From CAJBVG01 sp943371235 (GTDB lineage Bacteria; Bacteroidota; Bacteroidia; Sphingobacteriales; Sphingobacteriaceae): DNA of 61,048 nt. The position numbers and the translations under genes were made by a program. The notes under the pieces were generated by a model. It searched no databases, had not been told where the DNA came from, and saw nothing but the letters and a program-made list of their open reading frames with translations. This document shows, piece by piece, positions 51,303-59,737 of this stretch (position 1 is its first letter; each line of letters opens with the position of its first letter). The stretch spans positions 1-61,048 of the forward strand of contig CALRTZ010000013.1 in assembly GCA_943371235.1 (NCBI GenBank), in the 5' to 3' direction.

Positions 51303-51988
51303 TGGATAATTTTGAAGTAATAAACTTGGAGCATATAGATGTATTCCAACGAAACCATTTAGTGTTATCAGACGTAAGTGTAAAGGTAAACAAAGGGGAG
51401 TTCATCTTTTTAATAGGCCAAACGGGTAGTGGTAAAAGCAGTTTGTTAAAAATGATTTACGGCGATTTACACATTAGCAGCGGAAGCGGTAAAGTGGTTA
51501 GCTTTGAGTTGGGCAAGATAAAAATGGCGGAAGTGCCGTATATGCGACGTAAAATGGGAATTGTGTTTCAAGATTTTCAATTACTTACCGACCGTACAGT
51601 GGAAGATAACTTGCGCTTTGTAATGGAAGCAACAGGCTGGGACGATAAACGATTAATGGATGCACGCTTGGCAGAAGTATTAAGCGAAGTTGGTTTAGCA
51701 GGTAAAAACAATAAAATGCCTCATCAGTTATCTGGAGGGGAGCAACAACGTGTAGTAATAGCGCGTGCATTGGTAAACCACCCAGAAGTAATACTTGCAG
51801 ATGAGCCTACAGGCAATTTAGACCCCGATTCGAGTGTTGAGGTGATGAATTTACTGATGAAGATTAGCAAGACTGGAACTGCAGTGCTCATGGCAACGCA
51901 TGATTACAGGATGATAGAGAAGTTTCCATCGAGGATCATTAAATGTGAGAATGGGAAGATTGTAGAGGATAAACACCAGTGGATATAG
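51302..51988 (+). CDS. ftsE: ABC transporter ATP-binding protein FtsE
   Basis: 228 residues from ATG 51302; the frame also opens at TTG 51299. Walker A is GQTGSGKSS, the signature is LSGGEQQRV and Walker B is VILADEPTG. The family is FtsE-like (NLEHIDVFQ..LVLSDVSVKV, VFQDFQLLTDRTVEDNL). FtsE works with the membrane protein FtsX in division and peptidoglycan hydrolase control. No ftsX is next to it, as is often the case in Bacteroidota. Confidence 0.88.
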   Translation: MDNFEVINLEHIDVFQRNHLVLSDVSVKVNKGEFIFLIGQTGSGKSSLLKMIYGDLHISSGSGKVVSFELGKIKMAEVPYMRRKMGIVFQDFQLLTDRTVEDNLRFVMEATGWDDKRLMDARLAEVLSEVGLAGKNNKMPHQLSGGEQQRVVIARALVNHPEVILADEPTGNLDPDSSVEVMNLLMKISKTGTAVLMATHDYRMIEKFPSRIIKCENGKIVEDKHQWI

Positions 51989-51989
51989 T

Positions 51990-52110
51990 TAGTGTGTTAG
52001 TATGCTAGTGTGCTAATGTGCTAATGACTAAGTTTGTGCATTAATAACTCAATAACCAATAACTTAATAACTTAATAACTTAATAACTTAATAACATAAT
52101 AACATAATAA
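51990..52110. repeat. TAGTGTG and TAATAACT word repeats
   Basis: First words TTAGTGTGTTAGTATGC (51990-52030), then a block of TTAATAACTTAATAACT copies (52040-52108) in front of the TlpA-like gene. Confidence 0.7.
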
Positions 52111-52117
52111 CTCAAAT

Positions 52118-52627
52118 ATGAAAAAACTAAGTATACTATTATTAACCATGCTGTGTGCATCGGTAGGATTTGCTCAGCAAGAAGGCACTAATGTTGGTGA
52201 TAAAGCAAAAGACATTGTGTTGATGGATATGGATGGGAAGGAAATGAAAATGTCGGACATTAAAGGGAAAGTGGTATTGTTAGATTTTTGGGCATCGTGG
52301 TGCGGACCATGCAGAATGGAAAACCCGAACTTGGTAAAGAGCTACGAAAAATACAAAGACTTAAAATACAAAACAGCAAAAGGCTTTACAGTATACAGTG
52401 TATCTTTAGATAAAAACAAAGAAGCATGGCAAGCGGCTATTGCAAAAGATAAATTGGTTTGGCAATACCATGTAAGCGATTTAAAAGGATGGCAATCTGC
52501 TGCCGGAGCATTATACGGTGTTCAATTCATTCCTCAAAACTTTTTAATTGATGGCAACGGAGTTATTGTTGCGAAGAACTTAAGAGGTGAAGAGTTGGAT
52601 AAGGCGCTGGATAAGTTGCTTAAGTAG
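52118..52627 (+). CDS. Secreted TlpA/ResA-like thiol-disulfide oxidoreductase
   Basis: 169 residues. Signal peptide 1-20 (MKKLSILLLTMLCASVGFAQ). A thioredoxin fold of the TlpA/AhpC-TSA type with the redox site WASWCGPCRMENP and the cis-Pro region VQFIPQNFLIDGNG. It acts in the periplasm in disulfide reduction, for example for cytochrome c maturation or stress. Monocistronic; a terminator follows. Confidence 0.9.
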   Translation: MKKLSILLLTMLCASVGFAQQEGTNVGDKAKDIVLMDMDGKEMKMSDIKGKVVLLDFWASWCGPCRMENPNLVKSYEKYKDLKYKTAKGFTVYSVSLDKNKEAWQAAIAKDKLVWQYHVSDLKGWQSAAGALYGVQFIPQNFLIDGNGVIVAKNLRGEELDKALDKLLK

Positions 52628-52692
52628 TATTTAGTAGTGAGTAGCGAGTAGCGGGTATTCGTGCTATAAGGATATTAATTACAGAATTGGAG

Positions 52693-52728
52693 AAGTACCA
52701 TTTTTTATATAAATGGTACTTTTTTTTA
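52693..52728 (+). terminator. Terminator of the TlpA-like gene
   Basis: Arms AAGTACCATTT (52693-52703) and AAATGGTACTT (52711-52721) followed by a run of T on the plus strand. Confidence 0.8.
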
Positions 52729-52766
52729 TTTGTAAAGTGTACAACGTACATTGTACACTTTACAAA
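52729..52766. repeat. Perfect 16-bp-arm palindrome
   Basis: TTTGTAAAGTGTACAA (52729-52744) and its exact complement (52751-52766) around the loop CGTACA. Neither strand continues into a T run, so it is not a simple terminator. It lies between two convergent genes. Confidence 0.8.
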
Positions 52767-52778
52767 CAAAGTTGCTAA

Positions 52779-53255
52779 CTATTGCGCAGAATGTAACCCA
52801 ATCTTATTTCCTTCTGTATCTAAAAATACTGCATAATAACCCATTTGCGGGTCGATGAGTGTTTTAGGTAGAAGTACTTCCCCTCCGTTTTCGGTTATTT
52901 TGCTGAGTGCAACTTGGAGGTCCTTGCCTGCATTGAGGTAGAGCATTGCTCCATCTGTGGTTGGTTTGTAATCTTTACCTTTAATTAAAACAACACTTAC
53001 CTCCCCTGCTTCGTTTGGAAATACACCCATGGTATTACCATCCATTTCCATTTGTTCTATGTTGGTATTTAAAATAATTTGGTAAAAATTTTTCGCTCTG
53101 GCGAAATCATTAACAGGTATTTCTACTATCGAAATTAAATTGTTCATGGTTTTGTTGCTTTCTGTTTTTACTGATTTTTCTTCTTTAGGTGCCTGGCTGC
53201 ATGCTAATAGGCAACACGCCACCAAACTTATTGCTAGTTTACTTATTGTTTTCAT
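52779..53255 (-). CDS. VOC-family (glyoxalase-like) lipoprotein
   Basis: 158 residues. Lipobox LLACSQAP gives a lipid-anchored protein. The vicinal-oxygen-chelate domain follows (ISIVEIPVNDFARAKNFYQII and PQMGYYAVFLDTEGNKIGL). Such proteins are seen as antibiotic resistance or dioxygenase-like metal enzymes, but the metal ligands are not clear here. An AraC regulator gene lies just upstream on the same strand, with a palindromic motif between. Confidence 0.85.
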   Translation of the reverse strand: MKTISKLAISLVACCLLACSQAPKEEKSVKTESNKTMNNLISIVEIPVNDFARAKNFYQIILNTNIEQMEMDGNTMGVFPNEAGEVSVVLIKGKDYKPTTDGAMLYLNAGKDLQVALSKITENGGEVLLPKTLIDPQMGYYAVFLDTEGNKIGLHSAQ

Positions 53256-53280
53256 CTTTATAAAATTTTATACAAGTATA

Positions 53281-53316
53281 GTCGCAGTATAAAGTTAGAA
53301 ATAGTATAAATGCGAC
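53281..53316 (-). promoter_or_regulatory. Inverted GTCGCA motif upstream of the VOC gene
   Basis: GTCGCA (53281-53286) and TGCGAC (53311-53316) are 24 bp apart. A direct repeat AGTATAAA (53286-53293 and 53303-53310) lies within. A minus-strand TAACTTTA, near the -7 consensus, lies between the arms. The AraC regulator gene upstream is the candidate binder. Confidence 0.45.
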
Positions 53317-53319
53317 AGT

Positions 53320-54141
53320 TTACTCTTTGGTATAAAAAATAGTAGAAAGCGTCATTTGTTCGTCGAATAAAAACTCTTTTGGAGTAATGCCTGTAAATTC
53401 TTTAAAGTCTTTAATGAAATGATTCTGATCATAATATTCAGCCTCATATGCAATTTTGGTAAAACTATTATCTTGCTGTTTTAGTAATAATTTTAATGCA
53501 CTTTGTAAGCGCAACACTTTTGCCAATTGTTTCGGACTCATCCCTATTTGTTTTGCAAATTTTCGTTCTAATTGCCTGCGGCTAGAACCCTCCGAATTTA
53601 ATATAGATTTTATAGAACTACTACCACTCGATTCTAATAATGCCTCTACTGTTGATTTTACAATGGTATCTATGGTAGTTTTTGCATTGAGTAATCGGAG
53701 TAAAAATGTTTCAATAATTTCTATACGCGCAGTTGTATCTTTTGCATTTATTATAAGTTGATGTAATTCATTCGCGGCCTTTTCTTCAAAAAGTTCAGTT
53801 ATAGTTGTTTCTTTATTTTCGAGATTTTTTAATGGAATTTTTAAAATAGTTGATAGTCCATACGGATAAAAACGGATGGCGAAACAATTTACCTCACCTA
53901 TTGGCTGAATAATAAAAGCATCTGTAATTTGACCAACAATTATTGCCCTTGGTTGTATTATAAAATCATGCTCTGAAGTATATCTTTTAATATCATCAGC
54001 TAAAATAAAAATAAGTTCCATACATCCATCGGGCACAATTCTTTGCTTCTCGGAACTGTACTCTGCAGGCACTTCTAAAGTCCAATAACATTTAACAATG
54101 GAATTTAAATGAATACTGGGTTGAAAGGTTTGGTAATTCAT
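53320..54141 (-). CDS. AraC-family transcription regulator
   Basis: 273 residues. The N-terminal half is an effector domain of the DUF6597 type (YQTFQPSIHLNSIVKCYWTLEV, IVPDGCMELIF). The C-terminal 100 residues hold two helix-turn-helix units (SSRRQLERKFAKQIGMSPKQLAKVLRLQSAL and AYEAEYYDQNHFIKDFKEFTGITPKEF). It probably regulates the downstream VOC gene. Confidence 0.9.
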   Translation of the reverse strand: MNYQTFQPSIHLNSIVKCYWTLEVPAEYSSEKQRIVPDGCMELIFILADDIKRYTSEHDFIIQPRAIIVGQITDAFIIQPIGEVNCFAIRFYPYGLSTILKIPLKNLENKETTITELFEEKAANELHQLIINAKDTTARIEIIETFLLRLLNAKTTIDTIVKSTVEALLESSGSSSIKSILNSEGSSRRQLERKFAKQIGMSPKQLAKVLRLQSALKLLLKQQDNSFTKIAYEAEYYDQNHFIKDFKEFTGITPKEFLFDEQMTLSTIFYTKE

Positions 54142-54315
54142 AGGATTAAGACAATTTAAAGCTATTATTTTTTGATAACAAATGTATTGTATATTCTGTT
54201 ATTACCAGTTTGTGTGATGTGTAAGAAAAAAATATGTTACAGGAAGCACACGCATTATAATTATAAAATTTTAAAATATAAATGTATGCTATTTAAATTA
54301 ATCCCTCAAAAGGAT

Positions 54316-54855
54316 TCATTTATAATAATGCAACAATGCACCACTTTTAAAATTTTTAGTTTTTATAAGATGTAGTTGCATGGGTTCTGTAACTTCTTTA
54401 AACAAGGGCAAGCCACCACCTGCTAGCACAGGATGAATCATGAGTTGAAATTCATCTAATAAATTACCTTTTAATAATTGAATAATTAAACTTCTACTTC
54501 CTACAAAGGTATCGGCACCATCTTGCTGTTTTAAATCATGCACTACTTCTTCTAATGTTTTATTGGCTAATACAGCACTTTCCCATTTAGTATCTTTTAA
54601 GGTAGTAGAAAATATTATTTTAGGAATTCTATCTATCGAAACCGCAAAATCGTCCATAGATTGTTGGCCCGATGGATTAATGAGCAATGTTTGCCAGAAT
54701 TTCATGAGTTCGTAGGTATTCCTACCGTACAATAGTACACCCGCTTTGTTCAATAAATTGGTATAATGATCATGTACTTCTTCATCAGGAGTTACAGCGG
54801 TATGGTCGCAATAGCCATCGAGGGTCATGTTTAAAGCTGCTATTACTTTTCTCAT
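54316..54855 (-). CDS. Dihydrofolate reductase-like protein (RibD C-terminal type)
   Basis: 179 residues of the DHFR-like fold used by the RibD reductase domain. Marks are MRKVIAALNMTLDGYCD at the start, GVLLYGRNTYELM and the C-terminal PVLAGGGLPLFKEV. Stand-alone members of this group are of unknown substrate; they use NADPH. Monocistronic, with 174 bp upstream of AraC that hold nothing I can identify. Confidence 0.85.
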   Translation of the reverse strand: MRKVIAALNMTLDGYCDHTAVTPDEEVHDHYTNLLNKAGVLLYGRNTYELMKFWQTLLINPSGQQSMDDFAVSIDRIPKIIFSTTLKDTKWESAVLANKTLEEVVHDLKQQDGADTFVGSRSLIIQLLKGNLLDEFQLMIHPVLAGGGLPLFKEVTEPMQLHLIKTKNFKSGALLHYYK

Positions 54856-54917
54856 ATGTTAATTTATATTATAAATTGAATCTTAGATAATTCAATGAAG
54901 CAATAATATCATTAATG

Positions 54918-55990
54918 CTATTTCTTTGGCTTTCGATAAGTATTAATAAAGCTATCAAAATCATTAATCAATACATCATCATAAATAAGATATGGGAATA
55001 TTGCTTTGCTATGAAAGTGATAATATTCAATATAAGATAAATCATTCGTTAGATGTTTTACTAATATTTTATCATTATTTTGTTGAATTGGTATAACATG
55101 CTCAAGCGACCTAAACACAGTTGATTGAAATAATTCAAAATATCTAAATTTATTATATGTCTCGAAAGCAAAAAGTCCATTATAAGTTGGGATAAATGAA
55201 TAAACTTTTTCTAATGTGTCGAGTATATACTCTTTATTATTATACCCTACGTATAAAATATAATTGTTGTTTTGAGAATAATAATCATAAAATGTTGAAA
55301 ATTGATCATGTATAATTTTTTCCTTGTATACTTTTTCTTTAATAATCTCATCGACAATTGAAAAAGAAATTCTTTTTATAGAATCTATTGTTGTTATTGG
55401 AATAGATTTTAAACTATAATGAATATTATTTAAATAACTATACAAGACATTCGTTTTTGCTTGTACAGCAATCTCAGTTCTATTTAAAATGGCAAAGTAA
55501 AGTAGATTAATGGTACTTTTTACATCAAAATGAATTCCAAACTGTCGGACTACTATTTTGTTTCTACTACTTATTTTGGATAAATTAAAAACTTCAATTT
55601 CAATATTTCTATTATGTTCGGCTGATTCAATATATGAAACACCAAGTAAAATATTTTTGTCGACAGAATCTCTTTTAAAATAACTTATATAATCAAACTT
55701 TTCTGATCCAAAATTTAAATAACTATGTATTTTCCATTATATGTATTTCCATAGTCGTGAATAAAATCCAATATAATTGGTTTTTTATATTGTAATTTTT
55801 TTGATAATATAGAGGCATACTTACCTATTATCTTTGCATTGTTAATCTCTTCATTTAAATAACTTGAAGTTACTCGAACTGTAACATTATGAAAAGTGTA
55901 TATGTATTCAGAGTCTTGATGAGCCAAAACTGAATATGGTTTTATTAGCAATAATATTAAAAAAAGCATCCTCTTTAGCATAAGAATCAT
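54918..55990 (-). pseudogene. Frameshifted gene for a secreted protein of about 350 residues
   Basis: Two overlapping reading frames fit together as one gene. The upstream part (55715 to about 55990) has a signal peptide (MLFLILLLIKPYSVLA) and ends ...NTYNGKYIVI at the stop 55715-55717. The downstream frame is open from 55736 to the stop at 54918 and continues the same style of sequence (SYLNFGSEKFDYISYFK...). One extra base in the A4 run read on the minus strand at 55730-55733 would join them. Family not recognised. The cause may be a true mutation or a sequencing error. Confidence 0.6.
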
Positions 55991-56055
55991 TTTATAGCAT
56001 GATAAGTCATTTTGATTGATTGCCATATTATTTAACACTAATTAATTCTTGATTG

Positions 56056-56427
56056 TTAATATTTGATATTCTTTCCCTTGCAAATCTCGTAATCTTCATG
56101 TTTTATATTATCAACATAATAATCTTTAGCATAACATGAGTAAGTTAAAATCACTTGACCATTTTTATCAAAAGAACATATATCATTTCTTTTAACTAAC
56201 TTAAGGTTATATGACTTCCCTAATTTAAATACAGTTTGTGGCAATTCTGATTTACTCCACCAAATTTGTTTTAATAACTTATCTGAAGAATAAAATGTAA
56301 GACATGAATGACTTTTCGACGAAGTAGTATCTAATTGAAGTACAGTAATTTTCACTTTACGACAATCTTGCGCGAGAATGATATTACTTATAAGAATCAT
56401 TAAACATAAAAAAATCAACTTTTTCAT
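56056..56427 (-). CDS. Secreted hypothetical protein
   Basis: 123 residues with a signal peptide (MKKLIFLCLMILISNIILAQ). The mature part has five cysteines (first in QDCRKV, last in YEICKGK) and alternating strands. Family not recognised. Its start overlaps the stop of the next gene upstream by 4 bp (ATGA). It may form an operon with the frameshifted gene. Confidence 0.65.
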   Translation of the reverse strand: MKKLIFLCLMILISNIILAQDCRKVKITVLQLDTTSSKSHSCLTFYSSDKLLKQIWWSKSELPQTVFKLGKSYNLKLVKRNDICSFDKNGQVILTYSCYAKDYYVDNIKHEDYEICKGKNIKY

Positions 56428-56960
56428 CTTATATTCTTTAGTTTACTTTCCAAAACTAATTTAAGTGAGTTGATATAATCGGTATCGAACTCAATAACTC
56501 TAATTTCTTCAATAGTAAATTTTAATAGTCCTTCCCATTTTCCCTTTGCATTTAAGTTATACATTATTAATTCCTTTTCATTAATTGATTTAAGTCGCCC
56601 TAAATAACAAGCGGCTTCCGATTTTGTATATACTTGAAAAACGCCGAAGTTTTCAGTTAAATAGTTTAGTATAGTTTCTAGGTTAGCAATTGGTATTACA
56701 TCACTCTCATTTAGTTGAAGTCCTTTGAGTTTAATAACTTTTTCTATCCATTTCTCTTCTTGATCTCTGCGAAAGCCTTTAATATTTTTGTGACGAAAAA
56801 TAATGTACCCATCAATTTGATAATCAACAGGATTATATTTCATAAGAGTCCAATCATTGTTATAATCCAAAACTAAACCAGAAATTGGTGTTTTTCTATC
56901 TGTAAACTTTATGGAAATTAATTGCCCTATGTGTTTTTTCTTTTTCACTTCATTTGTCAA
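56424..56960 (-). CDS. Hypothetical cytoplasmic protein with non-ATG start
   Basis: 178 residues if started at TTG 56960; GTG 56948 is an alternative, and no ATG occurs upstream before the in-frame stop at 56973-56975. It has no signal peptide. The first half, with ISIKFTDRKTPISGLVLDYNNDWTLMKYN, looks like a small beta-barrel of Sm type, and the same pattern recurs near 112-150. I do not recognise the family. It overlaps the next gene by 4 bp. Confidence 0.55.
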   Translation of the reverse strand: MTNEVKKKKHIGQLISIKFTDRKTPISGLVLDYNNDWTLMKYNPVDYQIDGYIIFRHKNIKGFRRDQEEKWIEKVIKLKGLQLNESDVIPIANLETILNYLTENFGVFQVYTKSEAACYLGRLKSINEKELIMYNLNAKGKWEGLLKFTIEEIRVIEFDTDYINSLKLVLESKLKNIR

Positions 56961-56976
56961 TTTGAGTTTTTGCTAT

Positions 56977-57339
56977 TTAATGAACTTCCTTTTGATTCTC
57001 TATTACTCTATATTTCACAATCCTTTCTATCAATTTATATGGCATTTCTTTATCGAGCGGGAACTGTACTGAACCTTTCCCTTGTTTATAGTTAGAGAGT
57101 TCTTTTTCGAATTCTATATGACCAGAAGGAGTTGCATAAAAGCCGATGTGGTTTTTAAATGCTGCAAAATAAACCAATGGCTTTTTATTGGTTTTGTAGG
57201 CAGGCATACCGTAAGAAAATTGTTCTTCTGCATCGGGTGCTTTTTCTTTTATTATCTTTCTGATGTTATGTAATATTTCCTGTACCTCTAGCGGAAACAG
57301 AGCGATGTATGTTTCGATTTCGGAGTTGGAGTTTTTCAT
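56977..57339 (-). CDS. DUF1801 (YdhG-like) protein
   Basis: 120 residues. Pattern of the DUF1801 / frataxin-like family: IETYIALFPLEVQEILHNIRKIIKEKAPDAEEQFSYGMPAYK and KPLVYFAAFKNHIGFYATPSG. B. subtilis YdhG is proposed as an iron chaperone; the family role is otherwise unclear. Cytoplasmic. It is 16 bp from the next gene downstream, so possibly part of the same run. Confidence 0.85.
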   Translation of the reverse strand: MKNSNSEIETYIALFPLEVQEILHNIRKIIKEKAPDAEEQFSYGMPAYKTNKKPLVYFAAFKNHIGFYATPSGHIEFEKELSNYKQGKGSVQFPLDKEMPYKLIERIVKYRVIENQKEVH

Positions 57340-57395
57340 GGATTTGTCTAATGAATTATGAAACTTTGAATTACATCTAAAATGAAGAAACTTAT

Positions 57396-58775
57396 TTATT
57401 TTTTACCTTTATTCAATTTTTGTTTAATCTCATTAAAAACAGTTTTGATAGATTCTGTAATTATTTCATTTTGTTCCTCAAAATCCAAAAATTCACCATA
57501 TCTTTTTTCAATTATTTTATTGCCAAATTTCACTTCATATTTATACGGTTCAAAGTCAAACCTTAAAGTAGAATTTATACTTATTCTGTTTTTATCATCA
57601 TATTTATAATCTTGAAAACTTACCATTAAATGAATGCTTTGAATAATATCTGCCGTTCTAGTTTTTTGAGGGTCCGCTCCTTCTTTATAAAATATTTCTC
57701 TTGATTTTAGAATAACTCGATCTATTTCGTCATCCAACCAATTAGTTCTTGAATTACTGCCACTATTCAAAAATGAATTTGAAGTTACTTTATAAAACAT
57801 ATCATTAAATTGTTTGTGTTTAAAAATAAACTGTTCAAATAATACTTTTATTACATTAATGTAAAGTTCATATATAAGTTCATCATTCCTTAACTTAGCT
57901 TCTTTAAAATTTAATGTAGCTTGTTTTTTCCAAACTTCAATTTCCTTATCTATATCCTCGGGTTCTTCAATGCTTTCACCATTTGCAGCTTTTATATATA
58001 TATCTAAACTCCAAATTAATTGTTGTGCAATGTATTTTATGAATGAATTCATTTCACCAGAATCAGCATCGTTTAATGCTGACAAATAATTTCTTTTATC
58101 TCTCGATTTTATAATTATAGGGGGTAAATTATTTTTGTATAGCACATAGTTCATTAATAAACGAGATAATCTTCCATTACCATCATCAAAGGGATGAATA
58201 CAAACAAATTTATAATGTAATAATGCAGCTAATGCAACTGGATGTAATTCGTTTTTATTTGTTTCATCCTGATACCAATTAATTAATTCTCCCATTAGTA
58301 TTGGAGTATCAGTAACAGAAGCATAATCAAAAATCTCACCATTACTTAATTGCACTGAATTTGGATATTCTTTATAATCGCCTACTTTAATAAGTCGTTT
58401 AGTTTTCTGACCATCTTTTGTAATTGCATCCTTCCAAAATGGTTTTACCAAAATAATTTCATTAAGATCTTTAATATTTGTTTCTGTAAGAGGTCTTTCA
58501 ATATCACTTGCCCATTCTTGTATTAATTGCAAAGCTACATCATGGGCTTTCATTTCTTCATATTCTCTAAGAGTATGATTACCTTTAGTTTCATCGAAAA
58601 TGAGCAGTAATTCTGTTTCGTTATAAGTTAAAGTATTACCCTCTAAATGATTAGAATTAAAATTAAATTCTAAACGAAATTTTTTATTTAATTTTTCTTG
58701 AAATTCAGGCTTAATAGGCTTTAAACCATTTAATTTTTGTCTGAGTTCTTCAATTTTTATTATTAAGTTATCCAT
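57396..58775 (-). CDS. Fic-family protein, large
   Basis: 459 residues. Inhibitory motif (S/T)xxxE(G/N) as S41-NHL-E45-G46 at the N-terminus. Fic motif H194PFDDGNGRLSR. The long C-terminal part (from about 255) is helical and Lys/Glu-rich, without a domain that I recognise. Likely AMPylates or otherwise modifies a target. It is not closely related in layout to the Fic gene at 22525. The gap to grpE upstream is 385 bp. Confidence 0.9.
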   Translation of the reverse strand: MDNLIIKIEELRQKLNGLKPIKPEFQEKLNKKFRLEFNFNSNHLEGNTLTYNETELLLIFDETKGNHTLREYEEMKAHDVALQLIQEWASDIERPLTETNIKDLNEIILVKPFWKDAITKDGQKTKRLIKVGDYKEYPNSVQLSNGEIFDYASVTDTPILMGELINWYQDETNKNELHPVALAALLHYKFVCIHPFDDGNGRLSRLLMNYVLYKNNLPPIIIKSRDKRNYLSALNDADSGEMNSFIKYIAQQLIWSLDIYIKAANGESIEEPEDIDKEIEVWKKQATLNFKEAKLRNDELIYELYINVIKVLFEQFIFKHKQFNDMFYKVTSNSFLNSGSNSRTNWLDDEIDRVILKSREIFYKEGADPQKTRTADIIQSIHLMVSFQDYKYDDKNRISINSTLRFDFEPYKYEVKFGNKIIEKRYGEFLDFEEQNEIITESIKTVFNEIKQKLNKGKK

Positions 58776-58979
58776 TCTTATACTTATTCAAAATTTCAAA
58801 TAAAGTTAATCAATTTTACAATTGAAATGTAAACCAAAGTAAATAAGGTCCATTTATTTCTAAAACAAAAATGTAAATAGTACCTTAAACTAAAATGCTC
58901 ATAAGTTGTAAACATGCACTTAATTTTTTTTTGCGAACTTTGCTTAATTTTTTGCGTTTTTTGCGTTAACTATTAAAAC

Positions 58980-59065
58980 AGCTCACAAAGTTTCACAGAG
59001 TACGCACAGTGTTTCACAGAGTAAATGTGCTAATAACTCATAATTGCTCAATGCTCAATGCTCCT
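58980..59065. repeat. CACAGAGT word repeats in the 385-bp gap before grpE
   Basis: CTCACAAAGTTTCACAGAG, CGCACAGTGTTTCACAGAG and CTCATAATTGCTCAATGCTC words. The gap 58776-59160 otherwise holds TTTTTTGCG-rich DNA (58920-58965) and the grpE promoter. No gene is visible. Confidence 0.6.
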
Positions 59066-59113
59066 AACTACCGGTTACTTGCCATTTTGGCAAAATCCTC
59101 TTTTGGCAAACTC

Positions 59114-59144
59114 TTTGAATAATCACCCAAGAATATTAAAATTG
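59114..59144 (+). promoter_or_regulatory. Promoter of grpE-dnaJ
   Basis: TTTG (59114-59117), a 19-bp spacer and TAAAATTG (59137-59144), one mismatch from TAnnTTTG. The ATG is 16 nt downstream. No CIRCE-type inverted repeat was found. Confidence 0.55.
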
Positions 59145-59160
59145 CAAAAATTAGTACGAA

Positions 59161-59736
59161 ATGACAGAGCAAGGACAGGAAAATATGACAAATGAACCAA
59201 TTGATTCGCAAGAAGTGCCTTTTACGGCAGAAGAGAACCAAGCGGAATCATCAACAGATAACACCGAAAATACCTTAGAAACTAACCCTGAAGAGCAATT
59301 AAAAGCTCAATTGGATGAGGTAAACGATAAATACATTCGTCTATTGGCCGAATTCGATAATTTTAAACGCCGCACTGCCAAAGAACGCATCGAGCTGTTT
59401 AAAGTTGCCAACCAAGAAACGCTGAAAGCGATGATCACCGTGCTCGATGATTTTGACCGTGCTCAAAAATCGATGGATACTGCCAACGATATTGATGCAC
59501 TGAAAGAAGGCTTAAAACTGGTACACCATAAATTAAAAACTACTTTGCAAAGCCAAGGTTTATCCGAAATGGAAAATAGTTATGGCAAAACATTCGACAC
59601 CGATTTGCATGAAGCCGTAACCAATATACCTGCCCCTAGCGATGAGCTAAAAGGCAAGGTAGTTGACGAGTTAGAAAAAGGATATTTATTAAACGAAAAG
59701 GTAATACGATTCGCTAAAGTAGTAGTGGGAGCATAA
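59161..59736 (+). CDS. grpE: Nucleotide exchange factor GrpE
   Basis: 191 residues. The first 50 residues are acidic and disordered. A long helix follows (EEQLKAQLDEVNDKYIRLLAEFDNFKRRTAKE), the dimer-forming part. The C-terminal beta domain has the GrpE signature (AVTNIPAPSDELKGKVVDELEKGYLLNEKVIRFAKVVVG). It releases ADP from DnaK. It is directly followed by dnaJ with a 1-bp gap. Confidence 0.95.
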   Translation: MTEQGQENMTNEPIDSQEVPFTAEENQAESSTDNTENTLETNPEEQLKAQLDEVNDKYIRLLAEFDNFKRRTAKERIELFKVANQETLKAMITVLDDFDRAQKSMDTANDIDALKEGLKLVHHKLKTTLQSQGLSEMENSYGKTFDTDLHEAVTNIPAPSDELKGKVVDELEKGYLLNEKVIRFAKVVVGA

Positions 59737-59737
59737 C

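Noticed and set aside
51302..52627. TlpA-like gene as part of the ftsE operon
   Set aside because: About 130 bp of word repeats lie between, and the gene has its own terminator; function is unrelated.
55655..55664. TGTCGACA palindrome as a fourth regulator site
   Set aside because: It lies inside the frameshifted coding region and lacks the 6-bp spacer and a -7 element at 21 bp.
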